Positions 56,438 to 64,000 of a stretch of 64,000 bases of DNA are shown here, one piece after another (position 1 is the stretch's first letter; every line of letters starts with the position of its first letter). Both the position numbers and the translations under genes were made by a program. The notes under the pieces are model-generated. The model did no database searches, had not been told where the DNA came from, and saw nothing but the letters and a program-made list of their open reading frames with translations. The stretch spans positions 9,823,800-9,887,799 of the forward strand of contig CM042558.1 of assembly GCA_023630585.1 (NCBI GenBank), written 5' to 3'. The stretch is from Cranoglanis bouderius. Taxonomy: Eukaryota; Chordata; Actinopteri; Siluriformes; Cranoglanididae.

Positions 56438-56830
56438 AAGATCTGATTGGTTAAATGCTGCTGATTAATTTGCTATAATACCATGGTTCTTACAATAGTT
56501 TCTGCTGTAAGTTATATAAATGTGCTCAATCGAATATGATAACATTTCCATAGCAAAAAATCATTCACAGGACTCGAATGGCAGATGCTCCACATAATCT
56601 AAGCCTGCTAATAAACAGGTTTTTAAACGTTTTGGTTATTTAACAAGGAGAGATGCATAATCATTGGTATGGGGAAGCTTTCTTTAAGTAGATGTTGTAT
56701 AAACATTTATGGAAGGAGTCTCCAGGTTCAGTGCTTTGTAAAAGTTTTCTGCAATGGGAAAGTCTTCAGGACAGAGGACTTTCCTGTTTCTCAGTAACAT
56801 GAAAAGCTGTGGGGACTTTTGACACAAATT
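56438..56830 (+). repeat. Dispersed repeat D, copy 2
   Basis: TCTGATTGGTTAAATGCTGC, GCTGATTAATTTGCTATAAT, GGAAGGAGTCTCCAGGTTCA and GTCTTCAGGACAGAGGACTT correspond in order to blocks of the copy at 51400-51738, with substantial divergence. Confidence 0.55.
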
Positions 56831-57379
56831 TATATCATTTGTTAACTTTAAGAGAGAGGGGGAAAAGTCTGGAGAGGTAATGACTGTTTATAGGTATGAC
56901 TGTTACGTTTTTTTCTAATAGCTTTTGTTGTGGCTAGTCTAAATGTTTTGTAGCATTATTATCATCCTGATGAGAGTCTCCTGTATTCTTTTAGTCTCAT
57001 GAAACTTGGGTTGGGATTTTTTCCCTGTAGATCTGCATGATCTCACATTCGAAAATCAGTAATGGCAGAATGTCAAATAGAGTTATAGAAAATAAGATTC
57101 AAAGTAGAGATTTCAGATAATTTGCCGGTAACTTTATGAATGTTTTGATCACTACTGAATAATAATTCTCAACTTTTTATAACAGAACAGTTACCATTTT
57201 TTACTATTTCACGACTGCTGCCTAGTCACTGAATTTGATGTGTATACAGTAAAACATTTTAGATTCCCAAACACAAAATTAGCACAAAATTAAATGTTAC
57301 AGAAAAATGTCATTAAAGAAAGCAGCATATTATGTAAGAGACCACTTTTCAGACAAAAAACACAATGAAGGCTGCTTCA

Positions 57380-57411
<32 letters not shown>

Positions 57412-57419
57412 CTTTTTAG
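56831..57419. other. No gene recognised; T run
   Basis: AT-rich sequence ending in a T run at 57380-57404 next to a transposon fragment. Confidence 0.45.
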
Positions 57420-57566
57420 ACAAGACACCAAGACAGCAGCAGATCCTTTAAGTCCTGTATGTTGTGAGGTGGCGCCTCCATGGATCGGACTTGTTTGTCC
57501 AGCTCATACCACAGATGCTTGATTGGACTGAGATCTGGGGAATCTGGAGTCAACACCTTGAACACT
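57420..57566 (-). pseudogene. Tc1 transposase fragment (same family as 12903-13847)
   Basis: On the minus strand it encodes, with errors, FKVLTPDSPDLSPIKHLWYE-type residues followed by LDKQVRSMEAPPHNIQDLK. This is the catalytic-domain end that the copy at 12903-13847 lacks. A short overlap (AACACCTTGAAC) is shared with that copy. Both termini are missing. Confidence 0.8.
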
Positions 57567-57603
57567 TTGTCATATATATACTATTCCTGAACAGTATGTG
57601 TTT

Positions 57604-57978
57604 TCTCAAGTCAAGTTTTGTGCCGTGAGTCACAAAACCCAAGTTGAGAGTCAATGCAGCCATCTACCAGGAGATTTTAGAGCACTTCATGCTTCTATCT
57701 GCTGACAAGCTTTATTTTAGATGCTGATTTCCTTTTCCAGCAGGACTACCTGCCCACAGTGCCGAAACTAGGAACTGGTTTGACCATGGTTTTACTGTGT
57801 TTGATTGGCCAGCCAACTCGCCTGACCTGAAATTTGTCAAGAGGAAAATATTGCAATATTTCACTTTATGTATAATGAATCTAGAATATATGAAAGTTCC
57901 ACTTTTTGAATTAAATTACGGAAAAAAATTAACTTTTCCACGATGTTCTAATTTTTTGAGATGCACCTGTATATACAA
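57604..57978 (+). pseudogene. Tc1/mariner-like transposase fragment plus 3' terminus (sixth family)
   Basis: Frames give AAIYQEILEHFMLLSADKLY, FLFQQDYLPTVP (second catalytic Asp region) and VFDWPANSPDLKF. The sequence then jumps by internal deletion to the 3' non-coding end (TCACTTTATGTATAATGAAT, CTAGAATATATGAAAGTTCC, ACTTTTTGAATTAAATTACG). It terminates in CTAATTTTTTGAGATGCACC, which I recognise as this family's inverted-repeat end. A 128-codon frame at 57797-58183 reads from the element into flanking DNA and is not a gene. Confidence 0.8.
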
Positions 57979-59439
57979 TTTTTTAGGATTTCAGAATGCC
58001 GAAATCAGAGAATGTTTAAATGCTGCCCTGTTTTGTTGTTCTACTCTAACACAAGGAATTGATCTGAAAATCACCTGCGAGGCACATGAACCCTCCAAAG
58101 AAACTGCACTAACAATACAACAGCGCTGGACAAGGTCAAAATTTGTGAGTGTATGTTGCCATGGAAGAAGTGTTACTACTTGAAATACAAACTACATCCT
58201 GGTGAACGTGGCACCTGACATGCATTGAAACAAGTTTTCCATAAGGCACACCCTGTTGCTTTGAGTACAGCCATTTGACCCACATCTTGCAGATAATCCT
58301 ATTTCATACACAAAGCAGTTGTATAGGTGTTTGAACTGGAGACAAGCCATAAAGATTTTGGGAAGGAATGTATATCAAGCTATTGATTCTTTGTTTTAGT
58401 CAGTGAAAGGCTTTGTTATTGAATTGTCAGTTTGAAAAGCCAGTAGCGTTTCTTATTCTGTCTGATTCTATATAGTGTGGTATAACACCTCGGGTTGTTC
58501 TGTATGCTGTAAACAAGACCGATGCAGACTCAGCCAGTTTTACAAGATACCGCTTTACAAGCACTAGAGGCACTCATTACTAATACCTGCATCTGCCACT
58601 ACATCACATTATTGTGACAGGTGCCTGGTTTATCGAAAGACTTGGATGGACTAACAGGCCAGATTTCCTGTACACCTCAAACATGTTAAACAGACATCTA
58701 GATATCCAGTTCCAACACCTCTGAGCAGGGCAACATGACACCGCCAGCAGCACAGTGCCAGAACAGGACATTTAAGACAAACAATAAGATCAAGTTGTGT
58801 CTGATTGCAGGCACACCAAACATGCCCTGCTTTTATCCTAATAACCCAGAACATGTACATTTCATAGTTTCATATTATTCTCGTTTACACTTTATTTTCT
58901 GATCATTCAGGCATTTTAAGAGCCTGAATACATCACCTTTATGTAATGTACAGAATTTCATAATAAATATTGCTTCATGCCATTTCTCGTATTGCTTAGC
59001 AAATATTACATTAATACTGAAGCTACAGGTTGGCTTTAGGCTTTTTATTGGATCCCTACCAAATCTGATGATCAGGGAATCAGGTGCCGCCTCAATATCA
59101 AGTGTAATATTTTGCCAATGAATAATTCAGAGCACCAGGGCGCTGTGGAGTGTAACAGGAAGACTAATCACTGGCATCTTCAAGTTTAGTCTGCAGAGTG
59201 CACATCACATAATGTACGCTGCTACCTATTGTGATGGGAATCAAACCATATGTACTTTATTGTACTATGAATACAATCATATCAATTAAGAAAACAAATC
59301 CTTAATTGTGGTCTGGCACATATTAACCACCCTCTTTATCAGTGAGTCAGTGAAATCAGTGAGCCAATGTGTAATTGTGTAATGCTTGCCAGGTAATATA
59401 AAGTAATTATTAATTATCGTTCCTCCTGTGTTTGTATTT
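57979..59439. other. No gene recognised
   Basis: Mixed-composition sequence without splice-bounded frames or repeats that I can name. Confidence 0.45.
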
Positions 59440-59770
59440 GAGGAGTGGCAGAGAGGCGTGGGGAGTAGTCGATGTTGCCTTACAGTGCTAAGGTCCCCGG
59501 GATCTTGAGCCGTCTGTGCTGAGGTGTCTGTGTCTGTATGGGTTTCCTCTGGGTTCTCGGGTTTTCCTCTCACCTCCCAAAAACATGGCAGCATGTGGTT
59601 TGGCTATGCTAAATTGCCCCTAGGTTTGATTGAGTTTGGAATGTGGTGTACTGAAATGGACTAGCGTCCCATCCAGGTTGTATTCCTGTGCAGTGTTCCA
59701 GGGATAGGCTCTGGATCCACCACAATCGTGATCATGATAAAACAGTTCCTGAAGATGAATGAATGAACAT
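59440..59770 (+). repeat. Diverged family C-like SINE, plus strand
   Basis: TGTCTGTATGGGTTTCCTCT, CTCTCACCTCCCAAAAACAT, GCTAAATTGCCCCTAGGTTT, GACTAGCGTCCCATCCAGG and CCAGGGATAGGCTCTGGATC follow the order of family C bodies, then GAATGAATGAA tail repeats. The tRNA head is largely decayed. Confidence 0.7.
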
Positions 59771-61174
59771 TTATTTTTCTGCTTGTTAAAAGCAAAGTCT
59801 GCTGCCATGGTTCACTTATTCATGGCTCACTTACTCTCCACCCATTGTTTATTCATGCAAAGCAACTTACAGGTAGGATACAATCTGTATAGTTAAAAAT
59901 CTTCATAAAGAGACCAGCTGTGGCTCCGGGATCAATAGTACAGAATCTTGACCACTGAGTTACCTACAGGTGTCTCTTGATACTAGTTTCCTTCCAGGAT
60001 GATAAGAAGAAATGCATAATTATTACAAGTGAAGCAATGCAAATTTCAAATGACTCTGAAGGTCACAGTATTTGGCAAGTTGCCATGCTTAAAACAAAGC
60101 CAATTTGCTTGTCTTTAAAAAACAAAACAAACAAAAAAAAAACATTTATTCAAAGCTTGTCAGTTTTCTGTACATCCCATAATGCATCAGAAGTCATGAG
60201 AATCAGAAGCATTGAAGCAGATAGCCATGGCATGTTCCATTGTTGTCAGACATTAAGGACATAAAGCTGCTCCACTTCCACTCTAACTGAAATGTTTCAG
60301 CAAACTAGCAAGACATACATCTGTAGAATTGTCAGGAGCGTCGTATTAAATAATGACGTGACTCTCCGTTTCCCATCAACATCATTAGTCTACAGGAGAT
60401 CAGGGGGTGTACAATAATATTTAAGCTATTTAATGGAGCCATAGAGCTTTTTATTCCTGACATTTCCATTGCCAGAACATATTTTTATTACAACTGTTAT
60501 TTAGATACAAGTTGATAATATTTATAAACCTACAGTACTTTGAATTCGAGTGTTTGAGTTAAGGTTTGTATTGAACCCAATGGCTTATGCTTGCTACTTA
60601 TGTCCCTATTTGATCATCTCTTTTATTATCTTTCTTACTTTCTTTATGAAACACTTTGAGCAGCATTTTATATATGAAAGGTGGTATATAAATAAAGATT
60701 TATTTTCATCAGTATATAAAATCCTTAGTTTATCATGGATCAATTCACTATAGTGGCAGTGCACTTATCTTATTAGGGTCTGTTATTCCATCTACACTGC
60801 AAATTATAGTGCATTACTAAAATGCTTTTCTTTTCCAGGATTGTAAAATGAGCATTTATCTATAATGTGTAATGGAAAGGAATGATGCTAAGCGATATAA
60901 ACACTGCAATTGTGGGGATGAGTAGATACCACTTTCCAACACTGGGCAGACCTGCATCTAATGTGCACCTTCTTACTTCTACAGCTCACTTTATAGAAAT
61001 TAATCAGCACACGTATTTATGAAACCATTATGATAGCAGTGTTTGGTCCAGTTCTCTAAATCTTACCCAAGATCTTTTCACTTGTCAAGCACTGGGGTTT
61101 TGATATTCTGTTAATATGATTCAATTTAACTGGCTGATATTTTAATTCACCCGTTGTAATGAACTTTCTTGAAA
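59771..61174. other. No gene recognised
   Basis: AT-rich. ORFs at 59977-60264 and 60550-60753 have no recognisable motif. Confidence 0.45.
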
Positions 61175-61405
61175 AATGGGCTTGCTGAAGAGAATCATCC
61201 AAAAAAAAAAAAAAAAAAAAAAAGGGAAAATTCATTGAGTGTGCAGGTTCACAGGTTTTTTTTTTTGCTATTTGGCAAGTTCTTATGTCACCTCTTTAAA
61301 ATGTAACCCGTTTGCTCAGTATATTTAACAACTTGCTGAATACGAAGGACGTGTGCCTATAATGGTGTAATTACACAGGAATGTTTGAACGTTACCTGCT
61401 TTCTT
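61175..61405. repeat. Duplicated segment, left copy
   Basis: Shares, in order with 62655-62985, TTGCTGAAGAGAATC, TGTGCAGGTTCACAG, GCTATTTGGCAAGTTCTTAT, GACCTCTTTAAA-type text, TTTGCTCAGTATA, GTGTGCCTATAAT or ATGTGCCTATAAT, GGTGTAATTA and CACAGGAATGTTTGAA. Contains an A run (61201-61223). Confidence 0.85.
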
Positions 61406-63474
61406 TTAACTTCAAGCTGAAATGAACTTTTTCAGAGGCTAACATTGTGCAGAATATAAAAGAGGCAGTTTTGGATACTTCAAATGTGCATTTTTTGCAC
61501 AACTTCATCAGTTTCGCTTCCCTCTGGAAGACAGCCTTGAAAACTTAAACCAAGTAATTTAGTTTTAATTCCCATTCTGAAGCCTTATCTTCATGAATAT
61601 TTGTAAAACTAAGGCTTTATTAAGAATACAATTTGTTAAACATTGTCTCACTTTTCAGTGCAGAATGTTTACATGGCTATATCTGGAAGAAGCCATGTAT
61701 GTGACCATCAGATGATCATGTGATCACACAGCACCATCTACAGAAAACATACATAAGTCATCTCCAGGTTTAGGCCAGAATCCTGACAATCAGCTCATTT
61801 TCAGCATTTGTAGAAAACGATTGAGACACACACACAGTTAGAACAGAAATTATGGAGCTTTTAATTTATGTAAAAAATGCATTTTACCCACTGAAGCAGA
61901 ACAACATCTACCACATATTTTTTTTTCTTGTGGAATACATCTCATTCGAGCCATCTCTTTCAGCTGTCTGAACAACGTAAAATAATAATAACGGGCAACT
62001 GTCAACTGTAACACAAAGTTAACACAGCCAAGGACATACTGAAAACATAAAAGGGTCAAGGGAGGAAAGGAAATAGCATTAAAGAGTTTTAAGTGCAGTG
62101 TGGTCCGAATCAAAGCGGATTCTTCTGAGTCTCCCCCCCCCAATCTCTTTTCCTTCTGACTTCCTTTCTAAGGAACCAGCTCAGGTACAGTATATACTCT
62201 CTACACATTTTCATGCAAGCTCTGAGGAAATATTTCGGTGAAGTACAAATGGAAATATATTCCCTTATTTCATAGGTTATCTGTTAAAATATGAAAAAAA
62301 GCTCTTGAGGAGGTGAGAAACATCATTTGGATTTGTTTCAACAGAAGTAACACAAGTCCTCTATTAATAGTGTTTTCTTTGAGGAAGCAATTACATTCAC
62401 TTCTATAAATGTACGAGTCCATACGTTTAAAAAGTAAAAAGCGAGAAAAACGTGTGAGATAAATGCCATTGAACTCACTTTAGCACTGTTTTTGTTGGTA
62501 CATACCTGTGCTGTGGAGAACATAAATACAGACAAATTATATCCTAAGATACACATGTACAACAAATTACTGCATATCTACTAAGGACTGGATTAGGTAG
62601 GTCGACATTGAGCGAGGCTAGCTGCCATGATAGAGGAAAAAGCTCCTCATTCTACTTTTGCTGAAGAGAATCGCGTTTAAAGAATAGGAAAACTCATTGA
62701 GTTGCCACTGTGTGCAGGTTCACAGCTTTACAACCAACCTCTTTTTCCATTTTTTTTTTGTTTTGTTTGCTATTTGGCAAGTTCTTATGTGACCTCTTTA
62801 AATTTAACCCATTTGCTCAGTATAATTAACTTGCTGGATATGTAGGACATGTGCCTATAATTTAGATCTACTGCATGTACAATATAAATCCATCAAAGTT
62901 ATGCTACGGTTAAGGTAAACCATAGATGACCAGCCTATATGGTGTAATTACCTGCATACACAGGAATGTTTGAATGTTACCTGCTGCTTCCTGAAATTTA
63001 AAACGGACTCACTATATTTCCAGCATATTAGGCTGCCAGCTATTCGTCCAGAGAATGCAAAATCCATATCGCGATCTCTTCACCTTCTAAGTTCTGCCCA
63101 GAGGTAGAAGAGATGGGGGCATGGACCTTCCTGCTAAGTTTTGATCTAAAGTACATTTCGTAGCTTTAAGTACACTATATCAATATATGTATGCATATGT
63201 CAGTGAGTACTTAAATATTTTGCTAAAAGGTCTCCTATCACTCTCTTGCTGTCCACTTCTAGTTGTCCTCCTCACAACCTCATCATGTCTTTCTTCAACT
63301 TTGCACATCATGCATGCGTCTGTGCCATCTTTAAATCGCTCTACTCTCCTCCAATTTGCTTCTCACTTCCCAGTTTGGCACCTTAGACTGAACAACAGAT
63401 AACGTGGGTTTTATGGTGGGTGTGGTCTCAACTAAGAAGGGTCTGTGAGGTTAAAGGAAAGTGACGTGGCAGCT
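61406..63474 (-). other. Probable 3' UTR and downstream flank of the right-edge gene
   Basis: Lies downstream (minus strand) of the stop codon at 63475-63477. There are no coding frames of note. Possible polyadenylation hexamers on the minus strand occur near 61611-61620 and 61859-61864 (variant), but I cannot tell which, if any, is used. Contains the right copy of the local duplication (62655-62985). Confidence 0.4.
62655..62985. repeat. Duplicated segment, right copy
   Basis: Matches 61175-61405 with about 80 extra bases between two GCCTATA direct repeats (62853-62859 and 62933-62939). The left copy has only one GCCTATA, as expected if it lost the interval by recombination or slippage. Confidence 0.85.
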
Positions 63475-63647
63475 CTAATCGGTGGTGTCCCTCTCTGCTG
63501 CGGCGGGAACGGCCCCCGTGTCCCCTCCGTCACCAGCCTTGAGCCGTTTGGGGTCAGGCTGCTCGGACTGGTCGCCGTTCTGCCTTTTGGTGGGCAAAGA
63601 CGCTGATGCAGAGGCGTGAGTGGCCAGCATATGAAGAGGACTGGCTA
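63475..63647 (-). CDS. C-terminal coding exon of an unidentified gene
   Basis: On the minus strand a pyrimidine-rich tract (TCTTGTTTTTCCTCTGTGCC then CAG) ends at 63648, followed by a 173-nt open segment to TAG at 63477-63475. The frame starts with two bases of a split codon, then 56 codons: ASPLHMLATHASASASLPTK, RQNGDQSEQPDPKRLKAGDG and an Ala/Asp-rich end finishing TTD. Codons are GC-rich against AT-rich flanks. A basic PKRLK cluster could be part of a nuclear localisation signal. The first 35 residues feel like a conserved nuclear-protein tail, but I could not name it with confidence. The rest of the gene lies to the right of the window. Confidence 0.72.
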
Positions 63648-64000
63648 CTGGGCACAGAGGAAAAACAAGATACGACAGAAAATTTTAAATGCATTTTTTT
63701 AACAAAAAAAAAAACAACGTATATATATTACTCTGAGGTGTTGTCAATACGGTCACATATAGAGAAAAACAAATTCCCCCAAAAAATAGAGCTCATAGTA
63801 GCAGTAGTCAATTACGTAATTCATTAACTATTCTCGCTACTGGGTGTGTGTGTGTGTAATAAGAATCCTTTCCCTGACCGCTCAAGCATATCCTCAAGCA
63901 ACATAAGTTAAATGGTTGTCAGTGCTTGTAATGATGAAATGAAGTGTTATTTCCTCTGTAACGGTTAAGTCAAAGGGCCTTGAAAAGAAAGAGCCGACAA
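63648..64000 (-). other. Intron of the right-edge gene
   Basis: Follows from the 3' splice site at 63648. AT-rich, with an A run, a short GT run (63843-63857) and no further exon before the window ends. Confidence 0.6.

Noticed and set aside
57797..58183. 128-codon ORF
   Set aside because: Starts in transposase remnant, passes through a transposon end and runs into unrelated flank.

Overview
The window is vertebrate nuclear DNA, almost certainly from a ray-finned fish. It is AT-rich, with long dinucleotide, trinucleotide and tetranucleotide arrays. It is packed with repeats I recognise as teleost types: L2-clade LINEs, several Tc1/mariner families with TA target sites, short hAT-like elements, tRNA-derived SINEs and L1-type LINE remnants. 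The shared SINE families would fit a catfish-like (siluriform) genome, but that is an impression from memory, not a demonstrated fact. No searches could be run, so family names rest on recalled protein motifs and terminal sequences.

Ordinary gene content is sparse. The one complete gene is an intronless TMEM238-family membrane protein at 53351-53878 (+). It sits in a CpG-rich promoter block with a CRE palindrome and a GC box. At the right edge, 63475-63647 (-) is the last coding exon of an unidentified gene, with a strong 3' splice site and an in-frame stop. Its 3' untranslated region probably covers the kilobase or more to its left, where a 0.25-0.35 kb segment has been duplicated (61175-61405 and 62655-62985). 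A splice-bounded open segment at 19859-20141 (-) is a candidate internal exon.

Layout. 0-8 kb: SINE copies, an internally deleted Tc1 element (2629-3275), and a 3 kb L2 LINE (about 3400-6513) interrupted by a SINE with an 11-bp target duplication. 8-15.6 kb: mostly unrecognised sequence around a 3'-truncated Tc1 transposon (12903-13847). 15.6-18 kb: a minus-strand, retroelement-like unit with a 512-codon ORF made of in-frame 12-bp and 42-bp tandem repeats, disrupted by a SINE. 18-23 kb: candidate exon, SSRs and a SINE. 23.5-32.3 kb: a nest of elements, namely a Tc1 derivative with a large hairpin, a second L2, an L2 3' fragment, a LINE-RT/transposase chimera, a decayed L1 and a Tc1-like terminus.

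33.6-35.4 kb is the most unusual stretch. Eight copies of a 15-bp motif (TGTCCACCCTGTCAT and close variants, both orientations) flank and interleave with a two-exon, frameshifted gene fragment. The fragment resembles the C-terminus of a high-copy fish protein family that I suspect is transposon-derived. The clustered motif looks like the binding-site repeats of an uncharacterised DNA transposon, or a repeat carried with that gene.

36-53 kb holds further SINEs, a possible LTR, a hAT-like palindromic MITE with an 8-bp target duplication (39977-40154), a 1.4 kb element with CAGGGTT ends and a perfect 6-bp target duplication (46398-47823), and more Tc1 debris. 54-58 kb, after the TMEM238-family gene, holds a 0.9 kb element built from GGGTTA/TAACCC motifs and fragments of two different Tc1/mariner transposases.
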